Origin: JAEUOS01 sp964470865
GTDB lineage: Bacteria > Pseudomonadota > Gammaproteobacteria > Burkholderiales > JAEUOS01
DNA: 6,868 bases
Assembly: GCA_964470865.1 (NCBI GenBank)
Contig: CAYYFR010000271.1
Location: forward strand, 1 to 6,868
Reading direction: 5' to 3'
Shown here piece after piece: positions 1-6,056 of this stretch (the stretch's first letter is position 1; every line of letters begins with the position of its first letter). The position numbers and the translations under genes were made by a program. Below the pieces are notes generated by a model, which was not told the origin of the DNA, ran no database searches, and worked only from the letters and a program-made list of their open reading frames with translations.

Positions 1-1685
1 CCCTGCGCGACGCCCAGAACGCCATCATCGGCTACCTCTTGATCGGCACCGACAACACCGCGCGCAAGCAGGTGGAGGCGGAGCAGAAGAAGCTCGACCA
101 GCGCCTGCGTGACCAACAGTTTTACACCCGATCCCTGATCGAATCGAACATGGACGCGCTGATGACCACCGACCCGTCGGGCATCATCACGGACGTCAAC
201 AAGCAGATGGAAGCACTCACCGGCTGCACGCGCGACGAGCTGATAGGTGCTCCGTTCAAGAACTACTTCACCGATCCGCAACGGGCCGAGGCCGGGATCA
301 GGCAGGTGCTGAGCGAGCGCAAAGTGACCAATTACGAGCTCACGACGCGCAACCGCGACGGCCACGAGACCGTGGTGTCCTACAATGCCACCACCTTCTA
401 CGACCGCGACCGCATACTGCAGGGGGTGTTCGTCGCGGCGCGCGACGTCACCGAGCGCAAGCGCTTGGACCAGGTTCTGCAGGAGAAGAACGTCGAGCTT
501 GAGGGCGCCCGGGTGGCGGCGGAAAAGGCCAACCGCTCGAAGTCGGAATTCCTGTCGAGCATGAGCCACGAGCTGCGCTCGCCGCTCAACGCGATCCTGG
601 GATTCGCGCAACTGATGGAATCGGACCTGCCGGCGCCATCGCCGAACCAGAAGCAAAGCATCGGCCAGATCCTTGGCGCGGGATGGCACCTGCTCAAGCT
701 GATCAACGAGATTCTCGATCTGGCGAAGATCGAGTCTGGCCAGCTTTCCCTCTCGCTGGAACCGGTATCCCTGGCCGAGGTGATGGTCGAAAGCCAGGGC
801 ATGATCGAGGGTCAGGCGCACAAGCGCGGCATCCGGCTCGACTTTCCGCACTTCGATGCGCCCTGTTATGTACATGCCGACCGCACCCGCTTGAAGCAGG
901 TCCTGCTCAACTTCCTTTCCAATGCGGTCAAGTACAACCGGGCGCAGGGGTCGGTGACCGTGACGTATGCCGCCATCAGCCCCGTGCGCTTGCGTGTCAG
1001 CATCACCGACACCGGCGCCGGATTGCCGCCCGACAAGCTGGCGCAGTTGTTCCAGCCCTTCAATCGGCTCGGTCAGGAGGGCGGCGGCGAGGAAGGCACG
1101 GGCATAGGCCTGGTGGTCGCCAGGCAGCTGATCGAGCTCATGGGCGGGGTCATAGGCGTGACCAGCACTGTCGGATACGGCAGTGTGTTCTGGTTCGATC
1201 TGGCGGCCGGGGCCGAACCGCAAATCTTGGCCGGCAGCGATGCACCACTATTGCCGGTCCCGGTGCCGATGCGGGATGGGGTGCTGCGGCGCGTGCTGCT
1301 CTACGTGGAGGACAACCCGGCCAATCTGCTGCTGGTCGAGCAGATCATCGCCCGTCGCCATGAGCTTGAGCTGCTAAGCGCCGTGACCGCGACGCTGGGC
1401 ATCGCGCTGGCGCGCGAAAGGTTGCCGGAAGTGATCCTGATGGACATCAACCTGCCCGACATGAGCGGCATCGACGCCATGCGAATATTGCGCGAGGACC
1501 CGGCCACGGCGCACATTCCGGTAGTTGCCGTCAGCGCCAACGCGATGCCCCACGACATCGAGATGGGAATTGAGGCCGGATTCTTCCGCTATCTCACCAA
1601 GCCCATCAACGTCACTGAATTCATGAGCACGCTCGACACCGCGCTCAAGCATGGCAGGCAGACGCGGGCCGCAAGCCGGATTTGA
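1..1685 (+). CDS. Hybrid sensor histidine kinase, PAS–HisKA–HATPase–REC (5' end outside window)
   Basis: This kinase should autophosphorylate on a histidine and pass the phosphate to its own receiver domain and probably onward. The reading frame is open to the left edge (first full codon at 3). The residues before the first possible start, a TTG at 39, read like the end of a PAS/PAC domain (…AIIGYLLIGTDNTARKQ), so the true start is upstream. Numbering from 39: a short coiled coil (9-30), a PAS domain (about 31-142), and HisKA with the motif SHELRSPL and phospho-acceptor His177. The HATPase domain has an N box (N291, N295), a G1 box DTGAG (324-328), an F box around 338-344 and a G2 box GTGIG (353-357). 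The C-terminal receiver has acidic E424/D425, phospho-acceptor D469, S499 and K521. All catalytic residues are present. No membrane segment lies in the visible part; sensor segments may lie upstream. The gene overlaps, or nearly abuts, the response regulator–cyclase downstream, its likely partner. The signal sensed is unknown. Confidence 0.95.
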   Translation, partial: LRDAQNAIIGYLLIGTDNTARKQVEAEQKKLDQRLRDQQFYTRSLIESNMDALMTTDPSGIITDVNKQMEALTGCTRDELIGAPFKNYFTDPQRAEAGIRQVLSERKVTNYELTTRNRDGHETVVSYNATTFYDRDRILQGVFVAARDVTERKRLDQVLQEKNVELEGARVAAEKANRSKSEFLSSMSHELRSPLNAILGFAQLMESDLPAPSPNQKQSIGQILGAGWHLLKLINEILDLAKIESGQLSLSLEPVSLAEVMVESQGMIEGQAHKRGIRLDFPHFDAPCYVHADRTRLKQVLLNFLSNAVKYNRAQGSVTVTYAAISPVRLRVSITDTGAGLPPDKLAQLFQPFNRLGQEGGGEEGTGIGLVVARQLIELMGGVIGVTSTVGYGSVFWFDLAAGAEPQILAGSDAPLLPVPVPMRDGVLRRVLLYVEDNPANLLLVEQIIARRHELELLSAVTATLGIALARERLPEVILMDINLPDMSGIDAMRILREDPATAHIPVVAVSANAMPHDIEMGIEAGFFRYLTKPINVTEFMSTLDTALKHGRQTRAASRI

Positions 1686-2772
1686 CGCGGCGGTGATCGA
1701 TTCCACCGACATCCTTGACGGCCGGATCCTGATCGTCGACGACAAGGAGGCCAATGTCCGCCTCCTCGAAGGCATGCTGCGCGGTGCCGGCTATGCCTGC
1801 GTCGCTTCCACCATGAACGCGGCAGAGGTCCGCGACCTGCATCGCGAGCAGCGCTACGACCTGATCCTGCTCGACCTGGATATGCCGGGCATGGACGGCT
1901 TCCAGGTGATGGAGGCGCTCAAGGAAATCGAGCACGGCGGCTATCTGCCGGTCCTGGTGATTTCCGCCCAGCGCGAGCACAAGCTGCGCGCGCTCAAGGC
2001 GGGCGCCAAGGACTTCGTCAGCAAACCCTTCGATCTGGCCGAGGTGTTGACGCGCGTATACAACATGCTCGAAGTGCGCCTGCTGCACCGCGAGACCAGA
2101 AGGCTCTACGAGCAGGTTGTGGCCGAGCAGAAGGTGTCGGAGCGCCTGCTGCTCAACGTGCTTCCACGTTCCGTCGCCGAGCGGCTCAAGGGCGACCCCG
2201 GAATCATCGCCGACAGCTTCCCCGAAGCGACCGTGATGTTCGCGGACATCGTCGGATTCACCGGCTTGTCCGAAAGCATGAGCGCCGAGCGCCTGGTGGT
2301 ACTGCTAGGCGAGGTGTTTACCCTGTTCGACGGCATCGCCGACCACCGCGGACTGGAAAAGGTCAAGACCATAGGCGACGCCTACATGGCGGTCGCGGGC
2401 GTGCCGGTCGCGGCGGCCGATCACGCGCGGCGCGCGGCCCACATGGCTCTGGACATGATTGGCGCGCTTGAGCGCTTCAACCTGCGCGACGGCCACACGC
2501 TCAAGCTACGCATCGGCCTGCACAGCGGCGACGTGGTCGCCGGCGTCATCGGCAAGCGCAAGTTCATCTACGACCTGTGGGGCGACACCGTCAATACCGC
2601 GAGCCGCATGGAGTCGCACGGTGTGCCGGGCCGGGTCCATCTCTCGGACGCGACCCGCGACTTGCTGGACGAGGACTTTCTCATCGAAGCGCGTGGCACC
2701 GTCGACATCAAGGGCAAAGGTGAAATGCGCACCTGGTTGCTGGCGGGGCGCAGCCCGGCGGCAAGCGGCTGA
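1651..2772 (+). CDS. Response regulator–class III adenylate cyclase fusion (REC–CHD)
   Basis: A cytosolic enzyme predicted to make cAMP from ATP under control of receiver phosphorylation. The receiver (about 24-140) has D30/D31, phospho-acceptor D75 in LLDLDMPG, S105 and K125. A helical linker (about 140-175) leads to the cyclase homology domain (about 190-365). Metal-binding aspartates are D199 (FADIVGFT) and D243 (KTIGDAYM). The transition-state pair N315/R319 lies in NTASR. The base-recognition pair is K239 and D308 (YDLWGDT), the ATP-type combination; guanylate cyclases usually have Glu and Cys there. A full catalytic set in one chain implies a homodimer. The ATG start at 1651 overlaps the kinase by 35 bases. 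A GTG at 1693, 7 bases after the kinase stop, gives a more compact N-terminus (VIDSTDILDGRILIVDD) and may be the true start. Neither has a clear Shine-Dalgarno. The tight linkage suggests that the kinase phosphorylates this protein. That is inference. Confidence 0.93.
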   Translation: MAGRRGPQAGFDAAVIDSTDILDGRILIVDDKEANVRLLEGMLRGAGYACVASTMNAAEVRDLHREQRYDLILLDLDMPGMDGFQVMEALKEIEHGGYLPVLVISAQREHKLRALKAGAKDFVSKPFDLAEVLTRVYNMLEVRLLHRETRRLYEQVVAEQKVSERLLLNVLPRSVAERLKGDPGIIADSFPEATVMFADIVGFTGLSESMSAERLVVLLGEVFTLFDGIADHRGLEKVKTIGDAYMAVAGVPVAAADHARRAAHMALDMIGALERFNLRDGHTLKLRIGLHSGDVVAGVIGKRKFIYDLWGDTVNTASRMESHGVPGRVHLSDATRDLLDEDFLIEARGTVDIKGKGEMRTWLLAGRSPAASG

Positions 2773-3098
2773 CGCGGTCACCTGGGCGAGCCTGAGCAAC
2801 CGCTGCATCTGCGACCGGTGCGAGGCCGCCGCTGTGGGAGACGCACAATCGCGGATCGGACGCAATCGATCCGCACGCGCAACCCATGCCGGGACGGAGT
2901 TTCAGGGGCGATCAGGCGTGTTCAGCGCCAAACCAACGATTGACGCTGACGAATATGGCTGGATGACTCCAACAACGGCATTGCGATTCCTGTTCTTACG
3001 CAGTGGTCGAACCGAAGTGACATCGGCCGCGTGCGAAGCCATTCTGGTAAATGGAACGCAAGCGGCACCGCATCGTGTAGATCAAGCGCGATGCACAA
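2773..3098. other. Gene-free gap between convergent genes
   Basis: About 325 bases separate the stop of the adenylate cyclase (+) and the stop of the DoxX gene (-). Open frames crossing it are extensions of shadow frames and resemble nothing I recognise. It holds two inverted repeats: GCGGATCG/CGATCCGC (2851-2858 and 2867-2874) and GCATCG/CGATGC (3070-3075 and 3089-3094). Neither is followed by a T run on either strand, so neither is a standard intrinsic terminator. They could still help end or stabilise the two transcripts. No tRNA, promoter or mobile-element remnant is evident. Confidence 0.6.
2851..2874. repeat. Inverted repeat, 8-bp arms, in convergent gap
   Basis: GCGGATCG (2851-2858) and CGATCCGC (2867-2874) are perfect complements separated by 8 bases. 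The repeat sits about 80 bases past the adenylate cyclase stop. It could fold as a hairpin at the 3' end of that mRNA. No T tract follows, so a terminator role is not shown. Confidence 0.45.
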
Positions 3099-3632
3099 CT
3101 AGGTGCCACGATTTCGCGTGGCCAGCCAATGGTCGACCGACAATGCGCCCGGACCTTGCGCCATCAGGTACAGCAGCACCGCTGCCCAGGTTCCGTGGGT
3201 GGGGTACGCACCAGGGTAGACGAATAGTTGTATCACCAGGGTCATGCCGAGCAATCCAAGCGCGGAGAAGCGCGTCGCCAAGCCGACCATGATCAGGAGC
3301 GGCAACAGATGCTCTGCAAACGCTGCGAGCGGGGCGGCCAACTCGGGCGGGATCAGCGGGACTTTATATTCATCCTTGAAAAGGGCCAGCGCCGAACTCG
3401 ACAGGCGCGGCCATCCGAGCGTGAATTCACCGCTGACGATGTTGATCGACAAGCCCTCCACCTTGGTTTGCCCTGAATTCCAGAACACCGCCGCGATCGA
3501 GAATCTCGCCAGAAATGCGATAAATGAATGCGGGATTCGCGCCATGATGCCGATGGCTGCGGCGAACGGGTTCAGGGGCCGGCCGTGCGCCTTTGCTCCC
3601 GCTGCGCCTTGCGCGTCTGAATTTGGAGTCAT
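3099..3632 (-). CDS. DoxX-family membrane protein of the bufferin operon (HvfX/GigT-like)
   Basis: A 177-residue inner-membrane protein and last gene of the bufferin operon. After a polar N-terminus (1-25) there are about four hydrophobic segments: roughly 36-51, 98-118, 122-140 and 147-160. Motifs typical of DoxX proteins found beside DUF692 genes are visible: FWNSGQTKVEG (50-60), LFKDEYKVPLIPPE (84-97) and the QLFVYPGAYPTHGTW stretch (135-149). Length is normal for the family. The ATG overlaps the bufC stop by four bases (ATGA). An AGGAA Shine-Dalgarno (3639-3643) lies six bases upstream, inside the end of bufC, so the start is well supported and translation is probably coupled. DoxX genes recur in such clusters, for example the gold/copper-induced gig operon of Cupriavidus. 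The biochemical role is not established; redox or membrane-anchoring help in maturation is a guess. Confidence 0.9.
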   Translation of the reverse strand: MTPNSDAQGAAGAKAHGRPLNPFAAAIGIMARIPHSFIAFLARFSIAAVFWNSGQTKVEGLSINIVSGEFTLGWPRLSSSALALFKDEYKVPLIPPELAAPLAAFAEHLLPLLIMVGLATRFSALGLLGMTLVIQLFVYPGAYPTHGTWAAVLLYLMAQGPGALSVDHWLATRNRGT

Positions 3633-4426
3633 TTTTCGTTCCTGTCGGGTAATTCAATCGATGTCACGGCGCCATTCTGGAACAGCAAGCTGAGGGCGAA
3701 CGTCAGATCAAATGTGGATTCCCTGGCAATCGCCGCACACGCCGAAGCGCCCAGCGGCGTCTGGTTACGCAACGCGCGAATGAATATCGCCGCGCCGGGC
3801 GGCAACGAAATTGTCGCGACGTCCGTGGCGTGCCGCAGCACAAGGGCGTCTTCGGGGGATTCGACCACCAACTCTCCGAGATCGACTTCCCCATCGGTCT
3901 GATGGGCCGCCCAAAGCGAGACGCTGGCGTAAGAAGATTCAAGTACTGTGACCGAAGGGTGGAGCGCAAATACCAGTCTTGCGCCATCCACTTCGAGATC
4001 GAACGCGGTCTGGACTACTGCAGGACTTATCGAATCGACATCCGCCGCATGGTAGGCGAATACCCTGGCGAATTCGAGCCTTGCCACGTCCGAAAGGAAA
4101 GGCACGGTCGACGCGGGCTCAAATGACTCGACGAAGGCCGCAAACGTGCTTCCGTAATGGGCCAGAATCCGCGAAGTGGGCGGGTTTTTTCGAACATAAA
4201 CGCTCGCCATCGCGCGAAAGAACTCAACCCCGACAAGCGCCTCGGTCACCGGAAACGTATCCGCCAGCGCATCGATCAACGAACTCACCACATTGTTGCG
4301 ATACACGGCCAGACGGACCGCCGGATCCGACCGATTCCATGTCTTCAATTGCGACGGGCCGGCGCAAGCCGGGTCGAGCAAAGACTTGGCGAATTCCACC
4401 TGAATCGATTCGGCCACCATGGCCAT
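3629..4426 (-). CDS. bufC: BufC/HvfC-type (DUF2063) partner protein of the MNIO maturase
   Basis: A 265-residue cytosolic partner of the BufB oxidase. In characterised MNIO systems this kind of protein binds the precursor peptide and presents it to the enzyme. The N-terminal DUF2063-like domain (about 8-102) carries the family signature RLAVYRNNVVSSLIDALADTFPV-like stretch at 38-60, then FFRAMASVYV and LAHYGSTFAAFV. A second part (about 105-255) ends in a hydrophobic LTFALSLLFQNGAV segment. The start is taken at the ATG overlapping the bufB stop (TGATG, 4424-4428). A GTG at 4429 gives one more residue, and GAGG at 4437-4440 lies 7 bases before it, so GTG is equally possible. The open frame extends upstream to 4600, but that extension lies inside bufB and does not look like protein. 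The 3' end overlaps the DoxX gene by four bases. Confidence 0.92.
   Translation of the reverse strand: MAMVAESIQVEFAKSLLDPACAGPSQLKTWNRSDPAVRLAVYRNNVVSSLIDALADTFPVTEALVGVEFFRAMASVYVRKNPPTSRILAHYGSTFAAFVESFEPASTVPFLSDVARLEFARVFAYHAADVDSISPAVVQTAFDLEVDGARLVFALHPSVTVLESSYASVSLWAAHQTDGEVDLGELVVESPEDALVLRHATDVATISLPPGAAIFIRALRNQTPLGASACAAIARESTFDLTFALSLLFQNGAVTSIELPDRNEK
3639..3643 (-). promoter_or_regulatory. Ribosome binding site of the DoxX gene inside bufC
   Basis: AGGAA on the - strand sits six bases before the DoxX ATG and within the last codons of bufC. With the ATGA stop/start overlap it supports coupled translation. Confidence 0.65.
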
Positions 4427-5364
4427 CACGCAGTCGCCTCGACAATTTCGGCCAAACCGCATGTCGTGTGGCGCGCCAGTATCCGCGCAGCACGCTCCGC
4501 TTCGGCCAGGAGTACGGAAAGCGCCGGCACGTTGTTGTCCCACTCGATCAAGGTCGGTGCCGCTCCGTGACGGTCGAGCACTGCCGCATAGAGGTCCCAA
4601 ACCGCGGTATCGACGGCAGATCCATGGTTGTCGATAAGCAGCGACGCGCCGGCCGCGTCGACCTCGCGAGCGAACCCGGCCAGGTGGATTTCGCGGACTT
4701 TGTCGAGGGGAATTTCGTTGATGAATTGCCGCGGATCCCTGCCGTGGTTGACACAGGACACATAGACGTTATTCACATCCAACAACAAGCCGCACCCTGT
4801 TCGACGCACCACCTCACGCAAAAACTCACTCTCGCTGATTGTCGAAGTGGCGAATTCGACGTAGGTCGCGGGGTTTTCAAGCAGCATCTCGCGTTTCAGG
4901 CGCTCCTGCGTGCGATCGATATGCTCGCAAACCCTGCGCAACGTTTCGAGTGTGTAAGGTAGCGGCAACAGGTCGTTGAAAAAGACGCCACCATGGCAGG
5001 ACCAAGCCAAGTGCTCCGAAAACCATATCGGGTCATAGCGCTCGATCAGTCCGAACAACCGATCGAGATGCGCTTCGTCCAAGGGCCCTTCCCCGCCGAT
5101 CGACAGCCCGACACCGTGCAGGGAAACCGGGTAATGCTCCCGAATTCCAGACAGGAAATGGTGGAAGGGGCCACCGTCGACCATGTAGTTCTCGGCATGA
5201 ACTTCGAAAAAGCCGATCGCGGGCCGCTCTTGAAGCACCTGGCGGCAATGCTGGGCCTTCAGGCCGATTCCTATCATGCAATCCGATCGGACGGGCATGT
5301 TGCGTGCATACGTGACACGTTCACTCATGTCGAGAGCGTCTGGGCAAGATGTTCGCGAACGCAT
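4426..5364 (-). CDS. bufB: BufB, multinuclear non-heme iron oxidase (MNIO, DUF692) bufferin maturase
   Basis: An iron-dependent oxidase of the DUF692/MNIO family. These enzymes modify cysteines in precursor peptides, in bufferins to 5-thiooxazoles. Numbering from 5364, the conserved motifs that bind the iron cluster and shape the TIM-barrel active site appear in order: EVHAENYM (54-61), SLHGVGLSIGG (81-91), FSEHLAW (115-121), LLENPATY (161-168), LLLDVNNVYVSCVNHG (193-208), EIHLAGF (225-231), LIDNHG (243-248) and LIEWDNNVP (272-280). No key motif is missing. The start is uncertain: ATGs at 5364, 5328 and 5298 give 312, 300 and 290 residues. None has a good Shine-Dalgarno, and the family's usual length favours the shorter forms. 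The first start leaves 30 bases after bufA. The stop shares one base with the bufC start (TGATG), so the two products are probably made in step. Confidence 0.94.
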   Translation of the reverse strand: MRSRTSCPDALDMSERVTYARNMPVRSDCMIGIGLKAQHCRQVLQERPAIGFFEVHAENYMVDGGPFHHFLSGIREHYPVSLHGVGLSIGGEGPLDEAHLDRLFGLIERYDPIWFSEHLAWSCHGGVFFNDLLPLPYTLETLRRVCEHIDRTQERLKREMLLENPATYVEFATSTISESEFLREVVRRTGCGLLLDVNNVYVSCVNHGRDPRQFINEIPLDKVREIHLAGFAREVDAAGASLLIDNHGSAVDTAVWDLYAAVLDRHGAAPTLIEWDNNVPALSVLLAEAERAARILARHTTCGLAEIVEATA

Positions 5365-5394
5365 GTAAATCCGATCGGAATGCCGTTTTGGAAC

Positions 5395-5694
5395 TCAGGC
5401 TTTCTTTTCCTTGAATTCCTTGGTCTGCCCAAAGCCGGTAGGGGAGGCCTTGGAGGCGGTCTTCGCACAGGTGCCTTTCGCCGTGTAGGACCAGGCATTG
5501 CCCTGGTAATCCACCTTGGAGGTGCCGGCGCAGGTGGTTCCAGCACCCGCAGCGCAATCGTTCTTGCCCTTGAGCGCGACTCCGAAACATTTTTCTTTAC
5601 CGGAATCTTGTGCGGCGATCGGCATGGATGCAAAAGTCGCTCCAAGCGCGATTGCGAGTGCGAGGGAAGGCAGTTTGACGTTCGTGGGGGACAT
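5395..5694 (-). CDS. bufA: BufA, bufferin-type (DUF2282) metallophore precursor
   Basis: A 99-residue secreted precursor peptide. Residues 1-28 form a Sec-type signal peptide: K7, a hydrophobic core LALAIALGATFA, then SMPIAA with cleavage likely after A28. The mature part has the DUF2282 pattern: KEKCFGVALKGKNDCAAG (33-50), TTCAGTSKVDYQGNAW (53-68) and KGTC (73-76), giving four cysteines, C36, C47, C55 and C76. The tail (77-99) is rich in lysine and ends KEFKEKKA. In this family BufB with BufC converts cysteines to thiooxazoles, and the product binds copper in the periplasm. Which cysteines change here cannot be read from sequence. The ATG has an AAGGAG ribosome binding site six bases upstream, the strongest in the window, as expected for a peptide needed in excess over its enzymes. 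It is first in the operon, 30 or more bases before bufB. Confidence 0.94.
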   Translation of the reverse strand: MSPTNVKLPSLALAIALGATFASMPIAAQDSGKEKCFGVALKGKNDCAAGAGTTCAGTSKVDYQGNAWSYTAKGTCAKTASKASPTGFGQTKEFKEKKA

Positions 5695-5700
5695 GTATAT

Positions 5701-5706
5701 CTCCTT
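5701..5706 (-). promoter_or_regulatory. Strong ribosome binding site of bufA
   Basis: On the - strand AAGGAG lies six bases (ATATAC) before the bufA ATG. It is far better than any site before bufB or the kinase–cyclase genes, and it fixes the bufA start. Confidence 0.85.
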
Positions 5707-5723
5707 GATTGGAATGCAGGGAC

Positions 5724-5741
5724 GCGCGGCGGGCGCCGCGC
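5724..5741 (-). repeat. GC-only palindrome in the bufA leader
   Basis: GCGCGGCG (5724-5731) and CGCCGCGC (5734-5741) are perfect complements around two bases. The repeat ends 18 bases before the bufA ribosome binding site. In RNA it would give a stem of about seven pairs just upstream of the site of ribosome entry. No T run follows on the - strand. Confidence 0.55.
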
Positions 5742-5766
5742 CAAGTACTGTTGAGGATGTAGTCGG

Positions 5767-5797
5767 AAACCCGGGAAACTGGCTTTCCCGGGTTTTT
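5767..5797 (+). terminator. Terminator-like 12-bp hairpin upstream of bufA
   Basis: AAACCCGGGAAA (5767-5778) pairs perfectly with TTTCCCGGGTTT (5784-5795) around a CTGGC loop. Read on the + strand it is followed by five T (5793-5797), the form of an intrinsic terminator. Read on the - strand it has only three T before CC. It lies about 70 bases upstream of bufA, where no + strand gene needs ending. It may therefore act in the bufA leader, or insulate the divergent operons. The structure is clear; the function is not. Confidence 0.5.
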
Positions 5798-5912
5798 AGA
5801 CGTCGGTGCGGTGAAAAGTCTTACAGACGCGATCCCGCCGAATCGGTAATCCGAACCGACATCTGAAATGACCTGTCAGGCAGCGTGCGGCACGCGGCCG
5901 ACCCGCTATGGA

Positions 5913-5931
5913 GCGGCCGTGTCCCGGCCGC
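5913..5931. repeat. GC-rich inverted repeat in the divergent region
   Basis: GCGGCCG (5913-5919) and CGGCCGC (5925-5931) are perfect complements around TGTCC. No T run follows. It may be an operator, a hairpin or chance in GC-rich DNA. Confidence 0.35.
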
Positions 5932-6056
5932 ATCGGACGCGCATGCCACCGATTTCCCCAGCGTCGCGCCGAGGCTGGTGTCGAATCGTCAGATGAAATC
6001 GACAGGCAATGCGTATTGATGTGTAAGGTTCCCCTACGCGGGCCGGACTAACGCTT

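Larger units (their letters stand above)
5695..6056. other. Divergent intergenic region between bufA and the membrane cyclase
   Basis: About 360 bases without a convincing gene. On the bufA side it holds the ribosome binding site and two perfect inverted repeats (5724-5741, 5767-5795). Farther out are a GC-rich hairpin (GCGGCCG/CGGCCGC, 5913-5919 and 5925-5931) and a near-palindrome CCGAATCGG (5838-5846). Promoters for both operons should lie here. I see no clear sigma-70 boxes; a weak extracytoplasmic-function-like pair for bufA (TGTAAG around 5821-5826, CGTCT at 5798-5802 on the - strand) is only suggestive. The base pattern before the cyclase ATG has no obvious Shine-Dalgarno. Confidence 0.55.

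Noticed and set aside
1645..2088. 147-codon - strand open frame opposite the receiver domain
   Set aside because: Typical antisense shadow of a GC-rich receiver gene.
2459..3292. 277-codon + strand frame across the convergent gap
   Set aside because: It begins inside the adenylate cyclase in another frame and ends opposite doxX; its middle part matches nothing I know.
4427..4600. N-terminal extension of the bufC frame inside bufB
   Set aside because: The extension is antibiased Arg/Cys-rich sequence in a second frame of bufB; family similarity begins only at the ATG overlapping the bufB stop.
3979..4962. Long + strand open frame opposite bufB and bufC
   Set aside because: Its product is Arg/Pro-rich and unlike known proteins, while the - strand encodes two complete recognised families there.
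4993..5754. Long + strand open frame opposite bufB and bufA
   Set aside because: Antisense shadow of well-supported genes; the translation has no recognisable domain.
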